This document shows, one piece after another, positions 33,280-47,000 of a DNA stretch of 64,000 bases (positions are counted from its first letter, which is position 1; each line of letters starts with the position of its first letter). The notes below the pieces were generated by a model. That model saw only the letters and a program-made list of their open reading frames with translations. It did not search any database and was not told the DNA's origin. The position numbers were made by a program, and so were the translations under genes. The stretch covers positions 7,189,164 through 7,253,163 of the forward strand of contig NC_037269.1 of the NCBI RefSeq assembly GCF_000002425.4. Reading direction: 5' to 3'. The DNA comes from Physcomitrium patens (taxonomy: Eukaryota; Streptophyta; Bryopsida; Funariales; Funariaceae).

Positions 33280-35886
33280 CCCTGCCGTGTACGAAGGCCT
33301 ACTGCTCAGGTTTCATCTCCATTGTATGACAAATTGCAACAGTGGCTCAGATAATTCCAGTTCTACTGGCAGTCTAATCCGAAATCGCTCACGAACCTTC
33401 TTCTCCAGGAAACATACAAATATGTTTGCAGTCACACAGTAGATGAAACCACATGAGGCTTGTTGAGTGTGTGTGCATTAGTGTCCTCACAAATCTTTCT
33501 CCCTCTTTCCCTCTCTCTCGCTCTCTCTCGCACAAAACTTATAAACCCTATATTTTATATGCTCAATCGCAGTGTCGTGCTCATACTCCTCTCATCTATT
33601 CCCGAGAAACGTCGTCACGCACAACCCGAACTAAGTCAGACGCGGTCACTACGTTGTAATCAAGCAGTAAAGATGGATACAAGTCAATTTCGAGCAGTCA
33701 AGGAGCTACGAATATCCTAGAGAGACAAAGAGATTGCGCAAAGTTTGATGTCCCAAATAGTCATGTTCCAAGAATCAGGCTTCTGGCATGCTTTCCGAGG
33801 TGATCATTCACAATAGCTGCACGAAACTCACTGGAGAAGGGACTGAATTGAAGTACACCAGCTTATTCAAACTTATGTGTGACAAATCAAGGCCGGGTAA
33901 CCAATTCCAACTTCAAAAGCACCACCGATCGCCACTTGCAGGGTTTGAAGAACGCCGAGGGCAAGTTTTAATTACCGGCTGTACAGTTAGTCAAGATTCC
34001 AACTTCACCACGTTATCTCAATAGATCATACACCCTCCCTTAATAGAACGTTCTTTATTGACACCGTTGAACAGCTTTCCTCAAGGTGTGCTCAAGTTTT
34101 GAGCTAATTTTAATGGAATTTTACTTCAAAACAATTTTTCATTTCGTGCTGCGCAATTGCGTCATGGAATACTTAACTTTCTGTAGTATTTACAGTCAGC
34201 TTTTCAAGCTAATCAACCATTTGGAAATGAAGAAGTAACATGTTTAATGTCTGAACAGTGCTTTTAAGAGGAAGCAACTTATACACTAATTTCGTTTCAT
34301 TTCTCAATATTACCAAAACATTATTTTCGACCTGTGATATTTACTTGGAGGACATTTCAAACCTGCGAAACACTGCTCAAAAGGCATAGTCGAAGTTTGC
34401 GATGTAAAAATCTTTTTTCTAATGTTTGTGAATTTAGTTGAAAATACCTATGCGCGCATCACTCGTGGCATTTCAACACTTCAGAAGTTGATATAAATGG
34501 ATGGCTGACAAAATTAAATTGGTTTTTGCCACAGCCGGAAGCATGGGTCCCAGCTTCTGCTCGTGGTCAATGCATGAGTTCTAGGACTAGGTCTGGGCCA
34601 GAATATAAACAAACAGCTGCACTTGGTCTTATCAAAAAAATTAAATGTCCACATAGGCAAAAATCTCCGTTAACCCCAGACTCCAGAGTACTTCTTCAGC
34701 AGGTCAAACGGTTCCAAAATGGTTGTTCAAACTGAAAGGCTTCTGGCAGTTCTAGCACAATCCAAATACCGTCTATCATCTCTTTTAGCAAAATTTTAAA
34801 TAGAAAATCTTCTCGAAATGGATTTCGTCTTAGAGGCTGGCATTCCTCTACCCTCGAAACCTCAAGCGAATTTGTTTCATTCGTGTCCCGAAAAGTACAG
34901 AAGTTTGAATGGAATTTTTCCTTGCAATTGATTTTACAACTCCTGTTTATCGACAAGGAGTATCTCTTTCAGAAATCCTCGGGGAGACGAACGCGGAATG
35001 GACCGTGGGTCCTTGCCGGTGTGAACAGATCACATTACAATAATTCCAATGCGACCCTCGCGGCACCTGATGTTCCTTCCTCAACTCAAAATATACCCTT
35101 GCAGATCCACATATAGCCCAGAAGCCGATTCAGAGTCTTCTAAACGAGGAAACCTCATGAAGCAGGTGGACAGCACGCCTTGGAGCCGAGCTATAATCTA
35201 TTATTTTTTATAGCTGCATATAGAGTCCAAATACGGCACTTTTCTTCAATTTCTAGGCTTTATACAAAATAGACATCCCTGCTTCCATTGTTATTGCAGA
35301 ATTTCTAGAATTGAACTATTGAGCATTAGTGTAGTCTTCTTCATCTTTAAATCTCCACAGATTCTTTATATGGTATGCTTACATATAATCAATTCTGCTG
35401 AAACCTACACATAAAAAAGAAATTTTGTATCAATTTCTCAACTATTTACTCAGTCTTGTAGCTACCTTCTACTCTTACTTTATTTCTATTAGAAGGTTTA
35501 AAGAATTAGTAATTACTAACATATAATTAATTGCTGCCATCTCCGTTTTTTCATTGTGTTAGTTGTTGTTATTGTAGTCCTTCCATACTCTTCACCAAAA
35601 TGCTAACCAAACAAGTAGTAGAGTATGTAAATTTATCTCTCTATGTTTACTAGATCTATACCTTACTTTTATCTCACAAGCAATTGCTTTCTAGCTGCAA
35701 CAAGCCCATGTAGTAGGAAATTCTACATGAATCTTCTCATACTAGTTGAGTACTAAGTCAAACTCAACATTTTTATTAACCATTCTCAGAATTTCAAGTG
35801 CCATAAAATGCGATTGCCTCTAACTTAAATGCTAAAGTACACTTCTTGTTAATTTTTTAAAAAATTACATGAAAATCCTAAATTCC
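33280..35886. other. bHLH upstream region and spacer
   Basis: Contains the bHLH promoter and leader, including a CT tract at 33498-33530. From 33.7 to 35.1 kb several short frames (33788-34024, 34526-34735, 34883-35116) lack any family signature. From 35.1 kb it is AT-rich. Confidence 0.5.
33498..33530 (-). promoter_or_regulatory. GA-rich tract upstream of the bHLH gene
   Basis: CT-rich on the plus strand, so GAGAGAG on the bHLH sense strand, about 220 bases before its start codon. Confidence 0.4.
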
Positions 35887-36962
35887 TATCACAAACATAT
35901 ATATTTACTCTAATAGTTATTTAGGTAATATGAATAAATAGAAGTAGATAAAAGTAGATTAATTTCATAATATTTTTTAGAAAAGCTTCTTAGAAGTTGT
36001 ATAGACGTAGTTTCACTTTTGTACATATCTATAGGTAATTGGTAGGTTAAAAATTTAGCCAACGAGTAAACCAAGCATTGCACATATTGATAGCTTGTAG
36101 TACAAGCTAACAATATAGCGCACTTATAAGAAACTTGCATTCCAAGTTAAGACATGTGTCTCAAAAATTGGATAAATGTTGGAAGTCCTATAGAACATTG
36201 CTATCTTGTCAAAGAAATGAATTTTGAAAAAAATAAAAAATAAAAAATAAAAAAATCTCAATATTGTCTTGTGTCACTCAAAAAGACTAAGAAATCACTA
36301 AAAGGGGTAGTATATTGAAGTAGAATGGCTATTGCCAAAGACAAGAGGACTAAAAAGTCTTGAAACAAGACTAAAGACTAGAAAGATATTGATAAGAATA
36401 AAGAAGGCTTCACTCTTAGCTCTATATATACTCTTAATTAGGAACTATGTGGCAATGTTCTATAGGACCTCCAAAAATTATTGACTTTACAAGACACGTG
36501 TTTTAATTTGCAAGGCAAGTTTTCTATATATGCACTACATAGTTAACTTGTCTTGCAAGCTATCAATATGTGGTTAACTTGTTGACCAAATTTTTAATCT
36601 ACTACAAATACATGTTAAGTCAAAGTAGCATCAATGAAGCTTCTAGAAAGCTTCTTTAAAAAATATTATGAAATAAATTTACTTTTACATACTCCTATTT
36701 AATCATATAGGTAAATATTAGAATAAAAATGTATGTTTGTGACACATATAGCTCTTAAGTAGATAGTATATATAGAGGCAAGAGTAAAGTCTTGTTCACT
36801 CTTTTCAACTCTTTTCTTACTTCTAATCTAGTTTCAAGGGTTTCTAATTTTCTTATCTTTTGGCAATAGACATTATAGTTACTTTTTAATATACATATTT
36901 CTTTATATCTATTTTATCATCTTTCTTTAAAAAAAAAGTCTCACTTTCTTATTTGCCTTCAT
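35887..36962 (+). mobile_element. Solo LTR of the element-A family, split by another LTR
   Basis: 35887-36206 matches the first ~60% of the family LTR in plus orientation. The match resumes at 36745 (block with TATATAGAGGCAAGAG) and continues to about 36962. The two halves add up to the expected ~535 bp. The gap holds an LTR of the same family in the opposite direction. No coding region adjoins. Confidence 0.8.
36207..36744 (-). mobile_element. Solo LTR nested in an LTR of the same family
   Basis: A complete 538-bp LTR on the minus strand with terminal TGTCA...TGACA. It is the best-preserved boundary pair of the family and fixes the ends of the other copies. A clean target duplication is not visible. 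Confidence 0.82.
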
Positions 36963-39900
36963 TGGATTCTTGTTCTTCACAATTCTATGAAAACTTCTAA
37001 CTAGATTTTGGAGAAACAACAAAGATCAACACATTTGTGTAAGTAGCATAGCATTATATGTAGTGGCAATAAAAAAAAATAACTACTTTATTATACATGC
37101 TTTATACCTTTGACAATGTGCTATATACTTCTATGATTTTTTATTTTATAAAGAATTCAAAATCATTTAACAATGATTTTTATTAATTTTGATATTACTT
37201 TAGTTCATTATCTATGTGGTCTTAGAAGTTTTTTGGAATCATAAGAGTCAATTTGTTTGAATAGTGATTGCAATAGCAAAGAAGAAAGCCCACTTAGACC
37301 ACATAAAAACTACAAGTCCATTAATATGAACTCTTTGAGTAGAAAAGAAGTGAAGAAGATAAATTTTAAAGAAGAAAAAAACTACCTTATTGCTTAAACC
37401 TATCCAAGAGTTTAGTGGTTTAGTTTCAAAAAAATTGCAATGATATATTGTATCATTTTGTGTTGGAGGTAGAGGCGTCTATTTTATATTGGGCCTAGAA
37501 ATTGAAGAAAAGAGGTTGTAATTGGGCTCAAATGTAATTACAAAAAATAAAAAATAAATAAAATGTAGCTTATAATTGTCCAATAATATATTTATAATTA
37601 TCACAAAAGTAAGGAATAGATATGCTATTATAAAAAATACATGGATATTTTTGATATTTCAATATATTTTAATGGCATGTATGATATTTTTTTAATAGTT
37701 CATAATAATTGAAAAATTCATAAAATATATTTTTTTATTTTTAAATATATCAATAATAATAATAATAAATATTATATTTAATACTATATAAAAGAAAAAA
37801 ATAAGAAAAAAATAATGATTATATTATAAAAAATATATATATTAGCAAGAACATGATATTATTCTTTTTGGTAACTTACTTATATTAATTCAAGAAGGTT
37901 CTAGAAAAACTTATAGAATAGGTTATAATAAAATTAAAATTTCCAAAAAGATTACAAAATATTTTGTAAAAGCATCTAAAATATTAGAATAGAAATAAAT
38001 ATATAATTTCTATTGCTTATATAAGTTAAAATTGCTTAGTAAATCATTATTTGATGAAAATTGGTACATAAAAAAATCAATTATTAAATATTTACTAATT
38101 ATAGTTGTTAATGATATAAATTAAAAGATTGTTCAACAAAATTAAATGTTATTGGAATAACTTTTCTATGATAAGTTAATATCATAGAAATTTATTAATG
38201 GATTTGAATATTTTTATTACAAACATCATACTTGGGTTGTCTTACCAAGAATATAAAATATAAAACTCAAAAAATATATATATTGTTTTTTTGTTTGTTT
38301 TGTTTATACAATTTATTTTTTATTTCATTTTTTTGACTTTTTATATTTTTGAAAGGAGTGAAATATTTTAGACATAGCTTACATCTTGGTGAGGGACCTT
38401 TTATGGATTTACTGATGTCACTTACCTTTTACAAAATGTGTTCCCTAATTGTGTCAAGATCACAGCTGCAATTTCGATGCTGAAATCTTCTAGATGCCAC
38501 ATCGATCCATTGCCGACGGAAACATGGAGACTCGTGGTTCGTTCATGCAGTGTCAGAGGAAGTTTGGTGGGTGCAAATGGCACTCTCAGCATAGCATTCT
38601 AGACCAGAGTACTCCATCTATTTGCAAAATATAAGGAAAAGAGAACCACGGGTTGGGGCTCCAGAAATAACTACTAGTCTATCACATGCTCAAATTATAG
38701 AATGCAACACCATCACCAACAGCAAATAGTTTTCACGTGGGGCTTGAAGAGATTCTGGTTTGACTCGTCCACTTCAAGTCGCTGCAGCGCTGACCCTTAA
38801 CAGCGATTTTGTCACGCCCCTGCAAAAATAGAACTACGCAGATTGAAATCTCAGGATCAGTTTAGGCATACTTCAAACGACAGTACTTTTAGGGTAATTT
38901 TCAAGCAAATCCACCTCACCTTCGCCATGGACAAGCAATAAAATCACATGCAGATGGTTTTCACTGGGTGTGAATTTTATCTCCCCAGCCCTGGTAGGTT
39001 TTGGATTGCCTTCCTTGGAGTGCATTCCCTAGGTCATAGGTTTGACGATTCTAACTGTCACAGCGAAATCTAAGGTGAATTTTGCTTTGAACCATGACGA
39101 ATTCCCCTCCATTGGATGCTTCAACAGTGCCACACGTTGCTTAGAGATGCAACACCAATAAGCACTTTCAGATTTGTACACCTCGATCACCCTGTCTCAT
39201 GCAAGATCTATACATCGTTCGTTTCACTCTACACTCTCGGAACTCCGACTAGAAATTTCAATGCCCTGCAAGTTGGCGCGGCTTTCTCTCCAACTGCTAT
39301 CAAAGTTATGGCCAACACAAACCATCTCGGAGGACTTCTCTTCCACTGAAAGCAAAGAATCCTCGCAATAGTGTTGCCTTACACTTTTCCACGTGAGAAA
39401 TAAATAAACAGATAAATAAAATCCAAAAATTCAAAAATTCAAATCTGTTTTAGCCATGAACAACTCACAAGATAAGAAGAGATTGCAAAGTTCTTTTAGT
39501 CAAAGACATCATCAAAATGTTGAGTCAAAGATGACCTTGCGAGTTCTCATTTTAACAGCTCTTTCAAAATAGTCAAAATTTTAATTTTGAATGAAACATC
39601 ATTGAAATTGTTTTTGTCATCTTAAAGTTTTCGTCATTTTTTTTAATCCTCCCATCTTTGTTTTACTTTCTCTTGTGGCTCTTTGACCGTGGTTAGAAGA
39701 TCTTGCACAAATCTCAACTTTTAACTTTTCACAGACCTAGGTTTCTTTAAATATTTCTGGAATTTCCTCTCCTGTGTCGTAGAAGAGTAGGTGCAAGGTA
39801 GATTTAATAACAATCAGCGCCTCTTGAAAATTTCCCCGACCATAGACAAATACCGAATTTCCTGAGAGTTCCAATCATACACTTCCCTCTGCAAATACTG

Positions 39901-42279
39901 AGACCTGCAGTTAAACCAGAATACTAAACCACCAATCGAAGCAGCTTGATATACGATCATCTGAAAAAAGAAAAAAGAAAAGACGTCAGTGATTCGGCTC
40001 TTTAAGGTCCATGCCATGCACACGCGACCGAACACCAGATTGTGAAGACAACGCGGAGGTTGGAGATATTTTGCAAGGAGAGAGCAATAACTACTAGACA
40101 TGAGTGCGCTCAGCACTTTTTGACAACGAAGAAAACTCAACTCTGCTGAGTGAGAAAACATCATGTTGGTAAATGTACACTGCACAGAATACCACAAACG
40201 AAAAAGAAAAAAAGAACAAAAAAAAGCTGCTCACTAAGGAACTTCAAAGTCCAATAGTAAGGCCAGGTTTCAAAAGCAGAGTGGCGATGGTGCATGTCAA
40301 CCACTTATGATACCGAGATGACTCATTCAGAGAGTACACATTCAAGCAGATGGAGAATGAACCTTCGTCAGGAACAACCTCACATTTTAACAGTCAGTGT
40401 GCCTGCTTGATTCCACTGAGGGACCAAGTCGTTTTACGGACAGACAAAGGAAGAAATGCCAACTTTGCAATTACGACCGCAAAAAATACGCAAAAGTACG
40501 ATAGCACGAGCATCATAATCATGCATCAGCTGTAATCGTGTGTAAATCAATATGGGATTTGCAAGAAGAAGCAGAAGCCGAAATAACACTGAAAGTTTAT
40601 ACCAAAATCAAGATGAACCCGACCACTTGTAAAATCTCCCTGATCAAAGAGAGCTGTGGCGACTCTCCGTCTGTGTTAGGATCCAGTACGCAACTCTACA
40701 ATGCGCACATTTGTCCCATCAACGAGCATCCGAAGAAGAAGAAGTAGTAGAGGTAGCATACAACAACTTGTTGTAAGAACTCCAAAAATCCAATAGTCTT
40801 GACCAAAAGCCATTTCTAACAAGAATGCGAATGAAGAATAGCAACAGCAAGTGCATGAAGCTCCACCAAGCACTGATCTAAACTGAGATAACTCATGACT
40901 TCGAGACAAATTGAATTTTGCAGTATAAGGAGAAGTAAAATTATCGCGAGTTAAGCGCCAACGACGCACAGGTTGTACTACAAAATAATAGTAGATTTTA
41001 CAAAGTTGTGCCAAAAAAAGCTACTAGGGTAACTAGCAGTGGCATTGCAACAAAAGTAAGATATTAAGTGGTGCTTAGAAAAAAATTAGGCATATAAAAA
41101 ACCATTGGAGGTACTTCAAGGCTCTCTTGATTTGATTGGTTGGCTATTTGTGCAATAGCACCTTGAATGCTAGTGATTTCATCAAAACCCATAGTCACTC
41201 CAATTACTTATATGACTATAGATTATTTTGCTTAGGGAATAAAAGAGTCATTTGTTCCATTGAGATTGGTGTAAACTTAGTGCCATCATGTCTTTGTAAA
41301 AGTGTCCCACATTGGTTTAAAGGTAGTGTATGGCTCCTCGGACACGTCGATAAGCCATTGTGACAATTTCTATCATCCATTGACAAATTTCTAACCATCA
41401 CTATATGAAGGAAAACATAATTAATCATATTTAATAATCCATTTTTTCCTTAATATGTATAATTTTGACTAAAAAATAATAAAATATTTAATACATTATT
41501 ATTCAATAGTAAATAAAAAATTATTATTATATAAAATGTAATGTATAAAAAATTATGAAAAGAAAAAAATATGTTACTAAGACAAAAGTTATATTGTACA
41601 ATTATGAATAATTCTACCACTTAATTAAAAAAATAGTTAAAAAAGTGATTAAAATTTAAATATGACCCTTGAATTTAAATTTTAATTGCACTATATCATA
41701 ATTTAATTTGATTTGATTAATTTTGTAATACAAAATATTGATAAAAAATACATCACTGTTTGCCTTTTAACTTCAAAACACATGTTGTGTAAAATATCAA
41801 GATAAATTAATAAACTATAATATAATATTAGTAACTTATACCAACTCCAAGTTATTAATTGATTATGCAATATTGATTATTTGCATACTATTAGAATGTG
41901 TGAAATCTATTAAAACTTATAAAAGCATGTAAATATTGTTTGACATGATTAATTAATGAGATACCATAATTTTTTTATTTGAAAAATATTTATTATTTAA
42001 AATCTAAAATTTAATCTTTCATAGAAAGCACCAAATGTTTCATACATGATTGTTTTTAGTATTTTTATTACCATTACCAATCTAATTTTTTTCTTAAAGA
42101 TCAAGATTAAATTTCAATGTCATTCAACTCTTCCCTTACATTTTTAAAATTCTATTTTTTTAAAAGTTAGATATTATTTTATTATTTTGATTCAATAATA
42201 ATATTATAATGAAAATACTAATAATGATAAGCTTGCTGTTAAATAATCTCAATTTAAAATTAAAAAAACACACCTTTTA

Positions 42280-42310
<31 letters not shown>

Positions 42311-43264
42311 CATATACATTCTACACTATATTATATATTCTACACATGTTATACAACCATCCATTGATCAATTCTAAACTCTCAACATGAAAAAACGACT
42401 GGCCAGGCATTGACCATCGCCACAAGTCCAAGCTGTGAGGCGATGAAAAAAATAAATAAATAAAAAACAACCCTGCATAAAAATCATTTTATTAGAATAA
42501 TAACAAAGGACCTTTTGTACAAATACTGGAAAACTTCACAAACAAATTATTTTACAATATTAGTATTTTTATTACCATTAACTGCCGCTAATGAGTAATA
42601 TTACTCTGTATTATACATTAAAATACCATTCATGCTTCCTGAACAATAACAGTCTTAATGATATCAGAAACTGAGGATTCGATGTTCACTAGAGTAGCAA
42701 AACCAGAACACTTTCTGTAAAAACATACACAACAAAACATGAAGAGGACGTTGTGAGACAGATTCAAGATTCAAACTGTGTTAAACCCCAAATCCACGAT
42801 CGCATGCAACTCTCCTTACTGCATTAAAGTTTTGCAAAAGTGATCTCTCTACCTCTCCTGTGAAGCTGGTCTCCGCGTTCATATTCTATTCAGATTGCCA
42901 CCGAAGTTGAATCAGCAACATTCACTGAAAGGGCATGTTGTTTGCAAAAGCTTGAACTACATCGCCAGAGCCAACTCTTCGAGCCGAAGGGACGCCTTCA
43001 ACGCAAACCAGACCCTAACTCTAGTTTCCACCATCGAGCCCTATGCGTTGCTGGATTTAAAATTCAAATGCTTACTTCACGAACATTACGGTGAGCTCAG
43101 CGCTGGGAGCACGGCGCAGAAAAGTTTTATCACTTGATAGTGAAGAAAGACTATCACAAGCACAATACCAACGCTTAATTTCCGAACCCATGAATTAGGT
43201 TCCGGTTCTTGTTTTTTAAAAGATACAAGCCATTCCAAGCTGTGGGACTTGGACGTGATTCAAG
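36963..43264. other. Long spacer with two GC-richer islands
   Basis: 36963-38400 and 41040-42640 are AT-rich and empty. 38440-39380 is GC-richer; its longest frame (39116-39349, plus) has no family signature. 39790-41020 is also GC-richer. 42640-43264 is the upstream region of the phosphoglycerate-mutase-like gene, with an 80-codon frame (42895-43137) that may be leader sequence. An AT/GT microsatellite lies at 42281-42312. Confidence 0.5.
39814..41014 (-). other. Possible small spliced gene, unrecognised
   Basis: On the minus strand, a strong pyrimidine tract and CAG at about 39960-39990 precede a 48-codon frame (MIVYQAASIGGLVFWFNCRS, ending GEIFKRR at 39814), which looks like a terminal exon with a hydrophobic segment. 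Upstream, 41014-40676 has a frame with a Leu-rich hydrophobic run (MAFGQDYWIFGVLTTSCCML). Base composition is gene-like. No splice path joins them with confidence and no family is recognised; a non-coding RNA is equally possible. Confidence 0.2.
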
Positions 43265-44074
43265 ATGACAAAGGCGTCTGGGGCCTATCCCTTGGCCCGC
43301 TGCAAGGTAATCTACCTCGTCCGCCACGGCCAAGCAACCCACAACAAAGCTCGCCTCGAATCACCTGATGATAGCGTTTACAAATCCGAAGCCTACTTTG
43401 ACGCGCCTCTCACCGACTTAGGCTGGTATCAGGCCCAATACCTCCGGGAGCACGTCACCCTTACGGGAGCCATCAAGCCCCAACTCGTCGTCACTTCCCC
43501 GCTCTCTCGCTGCATCCAGACTGCCATTGGTGTCTTTGGCTCAGGCAAACCGATTCGCTCCTCGGAGCCTACCGACACAGCCCTCATGCTTACCAACGTC
43601 GCTGGTACTCACCCAAGCGTATCATCCAAATGCTGTCCCAAGTTCATGGCCGTGGAATGGTGCCGGGAGCATCTGGGCATCCACCCATGCGATCGTCGAC
43701 AAGACATTACAACGCTCCAAACCCAATACCCTGCGGTAGACTTCACCGACATTTTGAGCGACCAAGACATCCATTGGAAGCCTGATACTCGAGAGCAACC
43801 GCAGGAAGTACGATACCGCGCGAGGGGTTTCGCTAATTGGTTGTTGAATCAAACAGAGCAAAAGATTGCAGTGGTGAGCCACAGCGGGTTCATTTGGGAA
43901 TTCACGAGGCTATTCGGCGCAGACTTGTCGAGACAGGTGAAGGAGGAGTTGCAGGGCGGCTATGCGAATTGCGAGGTGCGGTCGGTGTTGTTGGTTGACA
44001 AGGTCGGGATCGAGCAACCGTTCGGAAAAACGGATTTCGCTGGATGTTCTGCAAAGTATTTTCCAGGGCAGTGA
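43265..44074 (+). CDS. Phosphoglycerate-mutase-like protein (histidine phosphatase superfamily)
   Basis: A single exon of 269 codons. The RHG signature is at residues 20-22 in IYLVRHGQATHN, with His21 as the expected phospho-acceptor. Other superfamily landmarks are TSPLSRCIQTA (phosphate-binding Arg), VEWCREHLGIHPCDRR (catalytic acid region) and the second catalytic His in VVSHSGF. The sequence is closest to the plant PGM-like proteins, not to the cofactor-dependent glycolytic mutase, so substrate and role are open. No signal or transit peptide is evident, so it is probably cytosolic. The start is the first ATG in the frame; an upstream stop separates it from the frame at 42895-43137. Codon use is GC-rich against AT-rich flanks. 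AAACCCTAA-type telo-boxes lie just after the stop. Confidence 0.93.
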   Translation: MTKASGAYPLARCKVIYLVRHGQATHNKARLESPDDSVYKSEAYFDAPLTDLGWYQAQYLREHVTLTGAIKPQLVVTSPLSRCIQTAIGVFGSGKPIRSSEPTDTALMLTNVAGTHPSVSSKCCPKFMAVEWCREHLGIHPCDRRQDITTLQTQYPAVDFTDILSDQDIHWKPDTREQPQEVRYRARGFANWLLNQTEQKIAVVSHSGFIWEFTRLFGADLSRQVKEELQGGYANCEVRSVLLVDKVGIEQPFGKTDFAGCSAKYFPGQ

Positions 44075-47000
44075 ACTTCTAAATTGCGAGAACGCGTCCT
44101 GTGAAACCTTAACCCTAAATCGTGAGAGGGAATTAGGGGAAACCCTAAACCTAGATTGTGGAGAACTGATCATGTGAATTGATCCGGGGCTTGGATTATT
44201 GAGTTTGGGTGACAATTCTACAATGAATATCTAAATTACAAACCTTAACATAATTATTTGCATGTGTTTTTGGGGGGAGGTGGGTTTCAGCTTGACTTTA
44301 TGGAAACTCCTTTTTCGGGGGTAACTTTTTGCTATTTTAGAAGACGTTAATATAAAATGGTTTCTTGCACCAATCCAAATTATCAGATGTTTCATGTGTT
44401 AATAATTGATGAACTAACTCAGCTATTGTAATTTATTTATATATATATATATATATAAATATATTTTTGAATCGGAATAAAAATGACTTCAGGTGTTTAT
44501 TTGAATTGGTGATAGTGTCAACTTATTTGATTTAAAAGTGCAATATTCAGTCTTGGTTCTATAAAAGAGGTTTTATTTTTGAAGTAAAACACATATCATA
44601 TGAATTGAAGTAATATGTGTTTTTTAAGTTTGTTTTTATTTTAAACATATGTAAGTAAAAATATTATATTAGAATATGTGAAGATTTATTTTATTTTGAA
44701 GCATAAACTTACCATAAAACAAAATACAACTCTAAATCAAATGAAAAGCTGATTTTGCGCTTTTTATTCTTGAATCATATTTTCCCTACATACCAATGTG
44801 GATAAATCATATCTTAATCAACGAGTAATGTTAAACGAGATGTAGCGAAACTATCAGATGTTGGATCATCGATGATCCAACATGGAACAGTTTCTAGACT
44901 CAATCGAGCTTGTGTAGGAGCTAATGGAGGCTACCACTAGCAAGAGAACTCAGATTGAATCGCAGTGCGGGCACGCACCACTGTCAATTTCGATGGGAGC
45001 GTGGTGCTTTACTTGAAGGGCTGGTTGTACTTCACAAACGGTGCCGTCTCATGGAACGAATCAACGTGATCATGGAAAAGATCTCGGTTGAAGTTCGGGT
45101 GGTGGTCTTCATTACCACATGTACCACACCAGCTCGGTGGAGGACATCGGGGGACACAAATTGTTCCAAGGAACACCAGGCATGTGTGGAGCAATTCAAG
45201 CAGTTGTGGCTTTCATTACCACCCATTGATTGTTTGGTGGGCTGTAACAGCGTGACGGTGCTTCATGCATCAATCGGTGCAGCAGAAGGTGCACAGCAAT
45301 GTCTGTAGACGAAAATCATCTTGCCCACCATGCATCCCTTGTGTAGCTTTTCTTCATCGGCGATACATTTGATTTTTATTGGTGACAATAGCTAAAACTA
45401 TAGTGGTATTAGCAATACCCTAAATGAAAGAATTTGATTTGTTTATTTTGGTGAATGTAAGAAAATTCCTTTCTCATTGTATTTATATATTTTTGTAAAT
45501 GTATTTTTAGCTATTGTCACCACAATCCGCCACTTATTTGACAAATAGTACTTAATAATTTTATATACTCCTCTTAAACTCTAATCTTGCATGATCCTTT
45601 GATAATCTTCAATAACCTGAGCAAACTTATCACACTATATTCAACTCCAAATAAACCTTAACAGTTTTAATAAAAAAATCCTTAAAAAATCAAAAATAAT
45701 CTTAAAGGAATAAAAATAAAAATAAACCTTAAATAAAAATATTAAAAATATTAAAGAAATTATAATTTTTTTTAAAAGAATAAAAAATAATTTCTAACTG
45801 ACCTTTATCAAATTCTAAATAAACACTATGCTAGATTTCAAACCTCAATAAGTTTTACATTAACTTTTGATCTTGATTCAAATTTCTCATACATCTCAAA
45901 TTTCTAATTAACAACAAGTACACAAAGTTTAAGAAAATCTAATTTAAAAATAAAGAGAAACAATTTACAATTTTTTTTGGATATTAGCTATCTTTCTTCT
46001 TCAACTTCAATACAAATCTTTGAGCTTGAATTCATCTCTCTTGAACCATTAACTTGATATCAAAAAATTTATAAATATATATATATAAAAAATTAACTAT
46101 AAGAGTACAAAGGATTTTATTCTAAAAATATTTATCAATATATTTGCTAGATAACTCATATAATTCACCAAAAGTTAATCTTATTTTTATTCAACTTAAA
46201 ACAAAGTCACTTAAAACAACCCAAACTTTGCAAAGCTCTCATAAATTCAATTTGTACTTAAATTCCTTTAAATTAATACTTATAAAAATTCTATCTAGTC
46301 TTCTTTCAAAATCTAAACTTTGATTTATTAGAATTAAACAAAATTTAATATTAAAAATCCTTGAAAAAATCCTAATCAATCTTAAAAAAATCTTGAAGAA
46401 ATCATAAAAAAATCCTAATCAAATTCTAATTAACCTTCAAGAAATTGTAAGTAAATCCTAATTGAATCCTTATTAAACCTTGGTACATCTTATAAAATCT
46501 TAATCAAGTTATAATCAAATCTTAAGAAAATCTTAAGCAAATCCTAATTAAAACTTAGCTAATTCCAATCAACCATAATTAAACTTTGTAGCAAATTTAA
46601 AATTCTAATAATTATTAAGTAAATTATTGATCTTGATACAAAAAAATTATACCTTTAAATTTACTAATTAGTAAATTTACAAATTTGAAGAAAATTAAAA
46701 GGTATAATTTGAAGAAAATTAAACTTACAAATAAGAAGAAAAAATTTATAATATGCTTATGTGTTAGTTGTCTACTTTTTCTAATCTTGATGTCAATTTT
46801 TTAGTATTAATAGCTCTATTTTTCACTCTTTACTTAATATAAAACTTTGCATAGATGTTAAAAACTAAGTTAACTATTAACTTACAAAAATATCATTTCA
46901 ATTCAATTGGCCAATTAATTAAAATTGTAGAAACCTTGATCAACTATCAAAATCCAATTTTAAAGAACTTAATATACTTAAATTTCAATAGTCATAAATC

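Noticed and set aside
42895-43137. Possible transit-peptide exon for the phosphoglycerate-mutase-like gene
   Set aside because: The frame opens at TTG, ends in a stop before the gene, and no splice pair joins it in phase with confidence.
44955-45308. 117-codon plus-strand open frame in a GC-richer patch
   Set aside because: No motif, matching-size frames on the opposite strand, and an internal short repeat (TCATTACCAC). More likely non-coding or repeat-derived.
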